From a virus, in IMG/VR virus record IMGVR_UViG_3300010938_000147, positions 1-21,082 of that record: a stretch of DNA of 21,082 nucleotides. One strand, written 5' to 3'. Below, one piece after another: positions 15,965 to 21,082 of the stretch. Below the pieces are notes generated by a model. That model was not told the DNA's origin, ran no database searches, and worked only from the letters and a program-made list of their open reading frames with translations. Position 1 is the stretch's first letter, and every line of letters begins with the position of its first letter. The position numbers and the translations under genes were made by a program.

Positions 15965-16637
15965 CCAATACCTCTTTTAGTTCTTCTTCAGATCTGATTA
16001 CACGGTATAGACGATAAAACAAAGAGAAATCGAGCCCGGCTTCTCCATAGCGGCTGCGAACAAAGGCTTCCATTTCTTTGGGATCAAGGCCATTAAGGGC
16101 TTTTCTTGCTCTTGCTGGTCCGATGGACGGAATTCCTCGCAGGTTATCCGCAGAGTCCCCAATGAGCATCGAGGACCAAAAAGCCAGCGCAGAATCACGC
16201 TCGTCCATTTCAAAAAACTCGCCTTTGATAAAATTGTAATGTTGTCCGGGGATTTGTAAAAGATCTTTGTCGATGGTGCAGATGATAAAATCGCCTTTAG
16301 CCTCGATTCCAATTCCGTCGTCAGCTTCAATTCCGGAAGTGACTTCACTTTTCCATTCTTCAACCAAAAATTTACGAAGTTCGTCAAGCCATACTGGTCG
16401 TGGTAAATGTTCACGATTAGCTTTGTACAGCGGATAGAGCTTTTTTCTAAAATTTCCAGTGCCTGATATAAAGAGCCGATATTCAGTAGATTGAGTGTCA
16501 CTAACGATGCGGTATAAGAGGGAATCTGCTCTGGCAATTGCGATGTCAAGGGGGTCTCGTTCATGTTTTTCTTTTGTTGGTTCACAGGAAGCTGCACATC
16601 TATAAGCAACAATGTCGCCATCAATAAGGCATAACAT
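15870..16637 (-). CDS. 5'-3' exonuclease (FEN / PolI-N type)
   Basis: The 255-aa protein has the flap-nuclease acidic residues in order: LIDGDIVAYR (Asp6, Asp8), a basic arch segment FRKKLYPLYKANR (63-75), IEADDG (Glu104, Asp106, Asp107), TIDKDLLQIPG (Asp123, Asp125), and GDSADNLRGIPSIG (Asp161, Asp164) with a helix-hairpin-helix at 168-181. Such enzymes remove RNA primers and 5' flaps in replication. The separate gene complements the polymerase, which has only a 3'-5' domain. AAGGA lies seven bases before the ATG. The C-terminal 30 residues are charged and look disordered, and are coded in the overlap with the next gene. Confidence 0.85.
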   Translation of the reverse strand: MLCLIDGDIVAYRCAASCEPTKEKHERDPLDIAIARADSLLYRIVSDTQSTEYRLFISGTGNFRKKLYPLYKANREHLPRPVWLDELRKFLVEEWKSEVTSGIEADDGIGIEAKGDFIICTIDKDLLQIPGQHYNFIKGEFFEMDERDSALAFWSSMLIGDSADNLRGIPSIGPARARKALNGLDPKEMEAFVRSRYGEAGLDFSLFYRLYRVIRSEEELKEVLDETEKREKQREAAAKSGSEENTGDVPGSNGE

Positions 16638-16655
16638 CTGTAATTCCTTGTCAGT

Positions 16656-16681
16656 AAAAGCCTCCCCTTGCGGGGAGGCCT
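16656..16681 (-). terminator. Intrinsic terminator or attenuator
   Basis: On the minus strand GCCTCCCC-GCAA-GGGGAGGC (16679-16660) forms a perfect 8-bp GC stem with a GNRA-type loop, followed by TTTTAC. It lies after the 59-aa gene and only about 20 bases before the exonuclease ATG, with no promoter-like sequence between. It probably ends most transcripts from the promoter at 17428-17456 and lets part read through. Confidence 0.8.
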
Positions 16682-16690
16682 TGTAATTAA

Positions 16691-16870
16691 TTATTTGTCA
16701 ACTCTGACAATCTCGTAACCGAAAAGAAAAACGGAGAGAGGATCTGGTTGACGGTTCACACGAACCGGATACTTCTTACGTAGAAGTTTACGCATGAATT
16801 GACGTGCTTTCTCATAGTTAGAAAATCCTTTTGCTACGGTTACTCCATTACGAATTACTTTATAGTACAT
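16691..16870 (-). CDS. Small basic hypothetical protein (59 aa)
   Basis: I choose the ATG at 16870 because AAGGAGG lies five bases upstream; a longer frame to 16906 has no such site and would overlap the preceding gene. The 59-aa product opens MYYKVIRNGVTVAKGFSNYE, continues with a basic helix (KARQFMRKLLRKKYPVRVN) and ends in a beta-like FLFGYEIVRVDK. The layout (strand, turn, Lys/Arg-rich helix, strand) could bind nucleic acid. It is the last gene before a terminator and is co-transcribed with the ssDNA-binding candidate. Function unknown. Confidence 0.7.
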   Translation of the reverse strand: MYYKVIRNGVTVAKGFSNYEKARQFMRKLLRKKYPVRVNRQPDPLSVFLFGYEIVRVDK

Positions 16871-16880
16871 GTAAGCCTCC

Positions 16881-17408
16881 TTACTTGATCTCTGCTTCGT
16901 CGGCAACTTCCCAAGTATCCTTGGGAGTTACCTCATTAGTGTTGTCTTCCGACATCACATAATTCTCGAATACCTTGGCAAGAGCCAGAACTTCTTCTAC
17001 TTTAGGACGCTTGCCTTGGTCCTTATAATACTCGATTGCAGATGCAATAGAGCTTTGACGAATAATGTAAACCTGCCTACGAGCACGCTCATCAGCCGTC
17101 TCATAGTTTGGCCGTGTCGATACAGGAATAGGCTTTCCTTGAACCATCTGATTAGCTTCCTCCTTAACTGCTTCTACCCAATCCCAAAAACCTTTATCGT
17201 TCTTCTGTGCTTTTACTCTATACACTTCACCCTGTTTTGCATTTGAAAGTGCATTCCATGTAGCCTGCTCAGTAGTAAATGACATCAAGGATTTCTTGCC
17301 TTCTTCCCGGTTCTTGTCCAGGTTATGGTAACTTATATCCATTTGTGTGTATTTGTTTCTGCCCTTGACTACATTCTTCGTAGATATTTGTTTGATCTCG
17401 ATTAACAT
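16881..17408 (-). CDS. Probable ssDNA-binding (OB-fold-like) replication protein
   Basis: The 175-aa protein has a beta-rich N-terminal half (residues 1-80) with KQISTKNVVKGRNKYTQMDI, MSFTTEQATWNALSNAKQGE and a VYRVKAQKNDKGFWDWVEA strand. The aromatic and basic residues are of the kind that bind ssDNA. A helical segment follows (ADERARRQVYIIRQSSIASA, then IEYYKDQGKRPKVEEVLALA) and an acidic tail. Similar proteins stand next to the polymerase in other podoviruses and act as ssDNA-binding proteins. The strong promoter just upstream, AGAGGA five bases before ATG, and the terminator downstream suggest abundant expression, as such a protein needs. I recognise the pattern but not a certain family. 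Confidence 0.55.
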   Translation of the reverse strand: MLIEIKQISTKNVVKGRNKYTQMDISYHNLDKNREEGKKSLMSFTTEQATWNALSNAKQGEVYRVKAQKNDKGFWDWVEAVKEEANQMVQGKPIPVSTRPNYETADERARRQVYIIRQSSIASAIEYYKDQGKRPKVEEVLALAKVFENYVMSEDNTNEVTPKDTWEVADEAEIK

Positions 17409-17427
17409 CTCTGTCCTCTTTGTTTAT

Positions 17428-17456
17428 ATTATATCTAATTCAGTTCTGTTTGTCAA
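17428..17456 (-). promoter_or_regulatory. Perfect sigma70 consensus promoter
   Basis: On the minus strand TTGACA (17456-17451), a 17-base spacer (17450-17434) and TATAAT (17433-17428) match the sigma70 consensus exactly. The -35 box lies inside the last codons of the polymerase C-terminal gene. The expected start, near 17420, leaves a leader of only about 12 bases carrying AGAGGA (17419-17414) before the ATG of the ssDNA-binding candidate. Confidence 0.92.
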
Positions 17457-18168
17457 TACCCTGTTTTTGGTATTTATCCATTTCCCTGAGGTTAGGACCA
17501 ATTTTAACCTCGCATGGAAACTTGCATGGTAAATCTATATTCCATATAGCCTTTACATTCTTTGGAAGGTAAGTGTCAAATACATCATACATGAGGTTGG
17601 CTACATCTTTTGCTTCCTCCTCTGGGCAATCAGCGACAATCGAATCGTGGACAGTAGACACCAGCAGGGACCGCATCCTTTTTTCATTCATGTTCTTTCT
17701 TAGGCTTATTCTTGTTATCGCAAGAAGATCGTTTCCGGTACCCTGTACCGGGTAATTGGTCAAAATTGTCCAAGGAATCATTCCATTTTCTTTTAGTCCT
17801 ACTAACCATTCGCGACCAAGCGGTGAGCAAATGGGCTTATTTCTTATGACCAGATCGGCAAGATTTCTATGATACCTGTCTATCCCTTTGTACTTATCAT
17901 AGAACTTCCTGTTTATTTCATCCCAAAAATCAGGATCATCAGAAACGCCCATAAAATCAGGGTCATTAGCGAAACTCCAGCCAGAACCACGGTAAATAGT
18001 ACGAAATAGGTACTTTTTGGAGATAAGTCTCGTTGGTAGATTAAATGCCTTTTGATTCGTCGAATGAACATCTATTTCCTCATTAAGCTCATGAAGACCT
18101 ACTGGATCGTTAGCTAGCCAGTTAAGAACTCGCCATTCAAGTTGAGATGCGTCACATTGCACATACAT
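17440..18168 (-). CDS. Family A DNA polymerase, C-terminal half (palm/fingers)
   Basis: The 242-aa protein starts five residues before motif A (Asp6-A-S-Q-x-E-W-R) and carries motif B (Arg47, Lys51, Phe55, Tyr59, spaced four residues apart as in E. coli Pol I R754/K758/F762/Y766), NYPVQGTGND (138-147), and motif C VHDSIV (His174, Asp175, Ser176). These form the polymerase active site. Phe at position 55 corresponds to the residue that in Pol I favours rejection of dideoxynucleotides. Motif C has Ser where most members have Glu. The protein lacks the thumb and first palm residues, which are in the upstream gene. It must pair with that product to be active. Confidence 0.85.
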   Translation of the reverse strand: MYVQCDASQLEWRVLNWLANDPVGLHELNEEIDVHSTNQKAFNLPTRLISKKYLFRTIYRGSGWSFANDPDFMGVSDDPDFWDEINRKFYDKYKGIDRYHRNLADLVIRNKPICSPLGREWLVGLKENGMIPWTILTNYPVQGTGNDLLAITRISLRKNMNEKRMRSLLVSTVHDSIVADCPEEEAKDVANLMYDVFDTYLPKNVKAIWNIDLPCKFPCEVKIGPNLREMDKYQKQGIDKQN

Positions 18169-18169
18169 C

Positions 18170-18358
18170 TTATTGCTTTTTCAAAAGTGCTGGAATCTGT
18201 CTTGACATCTGCTTGAACGTGACTTTCTTTCTTAGCTCTTCGAATAGATCAGGGTAAACTAATTCCATTTCCGAGATAAGATGAGAAAGTTCATCGTTAT
18301 CCATGTGATCTTTCAGTCTCAGAATGGTGTAGTATATCGAATCAGGTTGTTTTACCAT
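18170..18358 (-). CDS. 62-aa ORF lying inside the split polymerase
   Basis: The ATG overlaps the polymerase N-half stop (ATGGTAA) and the stop TAA is one base before the C-half ATG, so all three frames are tightly coupled. The 62-aa product is helical and charged (YTILRLKDHMDNDELSHLIS, then EMELVYPDLFEELRKKV, ending QIPALLKKQ) with normal codon use for the region. I see no homing-endonuclease motif (no LAGLIDADG, GIY-YIG or HNH) and do not recognise a family. It could be an accessory polypeptide of the polymerase, or an inserted small gene that caused the split. Confidence 0.65.
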   Translation of the reverse strand: MVKQPDSIYYTILRLKDHMDNDELSHLISEMELVYPDLFEELRKKVTFKQMSRQIPALLKKQ

Positions 18359-19473
18359 CGTGTCGTAATAAGCTGTTGAGCTTCATCTGAAAGATTTTGT
18401 ATGTTCGGGGATTTACTTGAAAGCCTACCTGTCCTTGCTACTACCTGAGTAAAGGTAGTATGCAAAAGGTTGTCTTTCCAATTCATCTCTTCATACAGCT
18501 TTCGAAATCCCTCATAGTAGGTTGTCTTTAGCTTATTCAATTCCTTTATTTTAAGGATACTATCAATGAGTTCTCTATCCCCTCCTTTGAGTTTCAAAAG
18601 ATAAGTTTCATCCACTGACCAGAAACCTGGCTTTTTGAGTTCAGATCCTTTGACTGGAGTAAATTTTCTTGGAAGTGTATAAGTTACCTCCTCGTTCTTT
18701 AGCTTAAGTTGTCCTTTTTTCTGTCCTGATTTATACACCCCATCAGGAACTTTAACGGTGAAAGTAAGATCGCCACCGTAAAGCAAAGCAGAAAGGTGCT
18801 CGTTAGAATTCCAATTAAAGTTGGGAATGCTGTGATGAATAGCAAGCTTGTCTTGTATCTCCTTAATCTTGTCATCGATTTCTTTTTCTTTTTCTTTTGC
18901 TTTTTCTATGTCAAAGTGAATTCCATTCCATTCCATTTCAGCAAGAACTTTAAGATCTAACATAGAAATCATCATCAACTTTGCCTGATGTGGGCGCATC
19001 GCACTTATTTGTTTTTTGTAAAGCTCATAAGTGAGCCTCACATCCTGCAAGGCATACTCTGCCAATACCTCCCTAGGAATCTTGTCCGTATTTATCCCAT
19101 TGTTCCAGTACTCTTTTTCAATTACATCTATCTTAGAACCGAGTCCATATTTTTCGCATACACCATCAAGTGATGGATAAGGATTCTGCATCCTGTCATG
19201 AATAAATTCGAACAATTGGCAGCACCAGACAGGCTTGTTCTTGATGTCTATATTCAGTTTCCTAAGCCAATGAAGGTCGTATTTTGCATTGAAGAATACA
19301 AGAAGATCTGCTTTGTTTATTTTTTCTTCCAAAGACTTTTTATCATGAAACAGTACACCCTCATCGTCGTCGGATTTGAATGAGATGCATACATTGATAT
19401 TTCTGGTATCGAATGGATTCCCTTTGTTGTAGATGGTATTTTCAGTATCTATAGCAAGAATTCTTTTAGTCAT
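18352..19473 (-). CDS. Family A DNA polymerase, N-terminal half (3'-5' exonuclease + thumb)
   Basis: The 373-aa protein has the three proofreading motifs: Exo I LAIDTENT (Asp9, Glu11), Exo II FFNAKYD (Asn62, Asp66) and Exo III YALQDVRLTY (Tyr140, Asp144). A thumb region of charged helices follows (KAKEKEKEIDDKIKEIQDKL), and the end has RTGRLSSKSPNIQNLS (347-362), the polymerase motif before motif A. It stops at TTRW, where a complete enzyme would continue towards motif A. The C-terminal half is encoded 183 bp further on. Together the two total 615 aa, within the usual range of T7-like enzymes. The replicative role is clear; how the halves combine is not. Confidence 0.87.
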   Translation of the reverse strand: MTKRILAIDTENTIYNKGNPFDTRNINVCISFKSDDDEGVLFHDKKSLEEKINKADLLVFFNAKYDLHWLRKLNIDIKNKPVWCCQLFEFIHDRMQNPYPSLDGVCEKYGLGSKIDVIEKEYWNNGINTDKIPREVLAEYALQDVRLTYELYKKQISAMRPHQAKLMMISMLDLKVLAEMEWNGIHFDIEKAKEKEKEIDDKIKEIQDKLAIHHSIPNFNWNSNEHLSALLYGGDLTFTVKVPDGVYKSGQKKGQLKLKNEEVTYTLPRKFTPVKGSELKKPGFWSVDETYLLKLKGGDRELIDSILKIKELNKLKTTYYEGFRKLYEEMNWKDNLLHTTFTQVVARTGRLSSKSPNIQNLSDEAQQLITTRW

Positions 19474-19684
19474 CTACAGTCTCAAGCTCAGGTCTTGGTC
19501 TCTGATACTGAGGTTGAAGTTTGAGTATAAATATGTTATATCTCAATATCTCCAATTGATCTTTTTTTAATTGTGATGCAATTTTGTCTACAAGCTTCTC
19601 GAAGTTATGAACTGCATTCGTATAATGATTCATTATTATTTCATTTTTGTCGAGCTTGAAACCTTGGGTTTCGATGACTAGCAT
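19466..19684 (-). CDS. Small hypothetical protein (72 aa)
   Basis: The start is supported by GGAGAG six bases before ATG. The 72-aa protein begins with a short beta part (MLVIETQGFKLDKNE), then a helix (NHYTNAVHNFEKLVDKIASQ, then LKKDQLEILRYNIFI) and a Pro/Arg-rich acidic tail that overlaps the polymerase start by 8 bp. No motif recognised. Position just before the polymerase suggests a replication-linked role, but this is only context. Confidence 0.65.
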   Translation of the reverse strand: MLVIETQGFKLDKNEIIMNHYTNAVHNFEKLVDKIASQLKKDQLEILRYNIFILKLQPQYQRPRPELETVDD

Positions 19685-19687
19685 GGC

Positions 19688-19765
19688 TTACTCTCCAGCC
19701 TTGGTGCGTAGCCGCTCAATCTCGTCACGCGCGATGCGAACGATCCAGCGATTCTCGTCATCCAT
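19688..19765 (-). CDS. Possible 25-aa microprotein
   Basis: A 25-codon frame (MDDENRWIVRIARDEIERLR, ending TKAGE) fits exactly between the flanking genes. It starts six bases after the upstream stop, has GGAG nine bases before the ATG, and ends three bases before the next ATG. The product would be one amphipathic helix. Support is only from packing and the ribosome-binding site. Confidence 0.4.
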   Translation of the reverse strand: MDDENRWIVRIARDEIERLRTKAGE

Positions 19766-19771
19766 GTGACT

Positions 19772-20017
19772 CTACTCCACGGAAACAGGTCCATCAATAT
19801 GCGCAAGTACTGACGACAGGCCATCATTTGATAGCGCACGCAACACCATTACTGCTTTGTTGTGCTCGTTATACTGGCGCAATGTTTCCTCCGACTCTGC
19901 GCCAGTTACGGTATGGAACATGAGCTTTCTGCTCTGAGACGCCACTACGCGTCTCATCAGCCTAATGGCTTCAGGCAGTGTAAACAGATTGTTTACAGTG
20001 GTGTCATTGAATGCCAC
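19772..20017 (-). CDS. Hypothetical protein with GTG start (81 aa)
   Basis: The start is GTG at 20017, supported by AGGAAGG five bases upstream. The 81-aa product is helical (LPEAIRLMRRVVASQSRKLM, then ESEETLRQYNEHNKAVMVLR) and ends with a small Gly/Ser-rich part. Coding continues in frame upstream of the GTG (ADLCCEELRKAT) to a TAG at about 20073-20071, but no ATG, GTG or TTG is present there. The gene lies in a GC-rich block unlike its neighbours. Function unknown. Confidence 0.6.
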   Translation of the reverse strand: MAFNDTTVNNLFTLPEAIRLMRRVVASQSRKLMFHTVTGAESEETLRQYNEHNKAVMVLRALSNDGLSSVLAHIDGPVSVE

Positions 20018-20054
20018 TGTTGCCTTCCTGAGTTCCTCGCAACACAGATCAGCC

Positions 20055-20117
20055 TTAACCTTTGTTCTCCTTATTTGCTATGTTCACGTTTGATGAACAA
20101 CTATAAGATTTGAACAT
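20055..20117 (-). CDS. Possible 20-aa leader or microprotein
   Basis: An ATG one base after the stop of the 151-aa gene (TAA-G-ATG) opens 20 codons (MFKSYSCSSNVNIANKENKG). It may be a coupled microprotein or chance, since the segment is very AT-rich and also holds an inverted repeat. Low confidence. Confidence 0.2.
   Translation of the reverse strand: MFKSYSCSSNVNIANKENKG
20081..20116. promoter_or_regulatory. Possible operator: three TGTTCA half-sites
   Basis: TGTTCA (20081-20086) and TGAACA (20094-20099) form a perfect inverted repeat with a 7-base spacer. A third half-site, TGAACA (20111-20116), lies 17 bases after the second. They lie in a roughly 100-bp stretch with no sizeable gene, on an AT-rich background. 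The arrangement resembles a repressor site, but no nearby promoter is convincing. Confidence 0.35.
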
Positions 20118-20118
20118 C

Positions 20119-20574
20119 TTATTTTTCATCATATTGATAGTGACATTTATTTAATTCTTCTCTTTCAATTCGTTCTTTTTCTTTACGCAGCCAATCGGGC
20201 ACCTCTACTGAAGTAGGAGTCAGTTTACTGACATCATCTTTATCTGGTAGATCTGCTTCGCCAGTTTCCACGGCAAAGAACACTTTCAACCCAATTCGCT
20301 GAAAGATGTCAAGGCGTGGGTTCCTAACTGGTCGTTCTTCATCATAGGCTGATGAAAAATAAGCTTCCAACACTGGATCGGCATCTTCCTCACAGTACAA
20401 TCGGTATACCGCCACTCCGTATTTTCCGCCGCGGTTATTGGCCTCTTCTCTTGCCATCCTAACTGCTTCTCTGCGGCGTGTGCATCCTCCGACAAAGTAC
20501 CAATCGTTGTTGGTCCATCCCCACCGGTGGGCAACCACAACGAATAACCCATTTTCAGACAGTTGAGTCGTCAT
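20119..20574 (-). CDS. Hypothetical protein (151 aa)
   Basis: The 151-aa protein has an N-terminal alpha/beta part (LFVVVAHRWGWTNNDWYFVG, then GCTRRREAVRMAREEANNRG and KYGVAVYRLY), an acidic middle with two Pro-rich turns, and a highly charged C-terminal helix (DWLRKEKERIEREELNK). The first 65 residues look like a small folded domain that handles a ligand or partner; the helix may aid binding. It ends one base before a possible 20-aa ORF and starts about ten bases after the 121-aa gene. No family recognised. Confidence 0.65.
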   Translation of the reverse strand: MTTQLSENGLFVVVAHRWGWTNNDWYFVGGCTRRREAVRMAREEANNRGGKYGVAVYRLYCEEDADPVLEAYFSSAYDEERPVRNPRLDIFQRIGLKVFFAVETGEADLPDKDDVSKLTPTSVEVPDWLRKEKERIEREELNKCHYQYDEK

Positions 20575-20584
20575 CTTTGTTTCA

Positions 20585-20950
20585 CTACGCTGCTTTGGAT
20601 GGAACTATTTTATGACATTTATCATGTATGGCCTGAGCTGCCCGTTCAAACGTCTCATCATCTATACGGTAAACCTCAGCAGGCTCTGTACGCACAACTG
20701 GAAGAAACACATCGTAGTAACGCTCATCTTCAGGGTGCTTAATTTCCTCAATAAATGTGTGGCCGAACTTATAGCGGCGATAAAAAAAGCACTGTGTCTG
20801 TGCATGCCAGCGCGCCACGCTAGTGTTTCGGCAATGTCCTTCATAGTATGCACCATGCTGTAGCTCTTCCTTACGTAGCAAGCCTGAACTGTAGGCGCGC
20901 TCAAGGTCACCATCAGTGGGATTTACTGGTAAGTTAATATCAACTATCAT
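20585..20950 (-). CDS. Conserved-type phage hypothetical protein (121 aa)
   Basis: The 121-aa protein has a central pattern YYEGHCRNTSVARWHAQTQC (36-55) followed by FFYRRYKFGHTFIEEIKHPED and a YYDVFLPV strand. I have seen this type in phage hypotheticals of unknown role (Cys-Arg-Asn...Ala...Trp, Lys-Phe-Gly, His-Pro-Glu-Asp). The two Cys and two His residues could bind a metal, but spacing does not match a standard zinc finger. The gene follows the partial gene with five bases between stop and start. Confidence 0.68.
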   Translation of the reverse strand: MIVDINLPVNPTDGDLERAYSSGLLRKEELQHGAYYEGHCRNTSVARWHAQTQCFFYRRYKFGHTFIEEIKHPEDERYYDVFLPVVRTEPAEVYRIDDETFERAAQAIHDKCHKIVPSKAA

Positions 20951-20954
20951 CTTA

Positions 20955-21082
20955 TTACTCTTGTTGTTTTATATCTTCATATCTTGCTATTTCAGGAACG
21001 ATTCTGACCTGAAAAGTTCCATGTCTTAATGCAGGATCGCTGTCATCATCACCAAACCCTTTGTTTTTAAGCACGGAAATGA
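20955..21082 (-). CDS. C-terminal end of an unidentified gene (partial)
   Basis: The minus strand is open from the window edge to TAA at 20955, giving about 41 residues that include SVLKNKGFGDDDSDPALRHG, then TFQVRIVPEIARYEDIKQQE. A second in-frame TAA follows at once. The gene continues outside the window, so its function cannot be judged. Confidence 0.6.
   Translation of the reverse strand, partial: ISVLKNKGFGDDDSDPALRHGTFQVRIVPEIARYEDIKQQE

Noticed and set aside
15998-16624. 208-aa frame within the exonuclease gene
   Set aside because: Same strand, different phase, fully covered by the exonuclease whose motifs are complete; the product has no recognisable feature.
16871-16906. Longer start for the 59-aa protein
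   Set aside because: The added 12 residues overlap the preceding gene and lack a ribosome-binding site, whereas ATG 16870 has AAGGAGG at ideal distance.
18169-18354. Group I intron or ribosomal bypassing as the explanation for the split polymerase
   Set aside because: The 183-186 base interval is short for a self-splicing intron, shows no intron core that I can see, and is coding-like throughout (ORF62). The codon before the N-half stop (TGG) is not repeated directly before the C-half, as a bypass landing codon would need. RNA data could reopen this.
17440-19473. Split intein joining the polymerase halves
   Set aside because: The N-half ends at Trp without any block A/B residues after it, and the C-half starts with the polymerase sequence itself without block F/G.
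1-21082. tRNA genes, CRISPR arrays, insertion sequences, integrase or attachment sites
   Set aside because: Looked for by eye on both strands; no cloverleaf with TTCGA-type arm, no regular repeat-spacer series, no transposase or recombinase motif was found. A dedicated scan could still find a degenerate tRNA.

Overview
The window is a piece of a double-stranded DNA bacteriophage genome. It is AT-rich over most of its length and tightly packed, with many stop/start overlaps and almost no spacers. The virion genes match the short-tail (podovirus) plan of phage P22: a gp4-like head-completion factor, a gp10-like tail hub protein, a small beta-rich protein at the position of the tail needle, then three large ejection-type proteins. 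The replication genes are instead of the general T7-like podovirus kind: a family A DNA polymerase, a 5'-3' exonuclease, a likely ssDNA-binding protein and small nucleases. The host is probably a Gram-negative bacterium. I infer this from the GH108-type endolysin, the Shine-Dalgarno sites and a perfect sigma70 promoter. I cannot name a phage or host. No integrase, repressor, tRNA gene or CRISPR array was seen.

Layout. Positions 1-10369 (+ strand) hold the late module: the end of an upstream gene, gp4-like, gp10-like, needle-position protein, three ejection-type proteins (574, 324 and 1304 aa), an N-acetylmuramidase endolysin and a small HExxH metallopeptidase-like protein. A GC hairpin with T-tracts on both sides (about 10372-10396) ends this operon and also the convergent one. 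Positions 10395-21082 (- strand) are read from the right end towards the middle. In transcription order they hold: a partial gene, several small unknown genes, the N-terminal half of a family A DNA polymerase, a 62-aa ORF, the C-terminal half of the polymerase, a consensus sigma70 promoter, a likely ssDNA-binding protein, a 59-aa protein, a hairpin terminator, a 5'-3' exonuclease, a PD-(D/E)XK nuclease, a 64-aa protein, a metallophosphoesterase, two short genes of 49 and 53 aa, an HD phosphohydrolase, a 3-TM-type holin, three small genes, and a class II ribonucleotide reductase interrupted by an intein.

How the genes work together. The minus-strand genes form a nucleotide and replication module. 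The reductase (and possibly the HD and metallophosphoesterase enzymes) manage nucleotides; the split polymerase, ssDNA-binding candidate, flap-type exonuclease and PD-(D/E)XK nuclease copy and process DNA. The plus-strand genes close the filled head, build the tail hub, carry the proteins injected with the DNA, and supply the endolysin. The holin lies on the opposite strand from the endolysin.

The points most worth a second look are: (1) the polymerase is cut into two ORFs just before catalytic motif A, with a 62-aa ORF in the gap; (2) the class II reductase carries an intein with a LAGLIDADG endonuclease, placed directly before a redox-active cysteine and ending in Tyr-Gln instead of His-Asn; (3) a perfect TTGACA-17-TATAAT promoter sits between the polymerase and the ssDNA-binding candidate, with a terminator two genes downstream and no obvious promoter after it; (4) a 95-bp out-of-frame overlap joins two nuclease genes.
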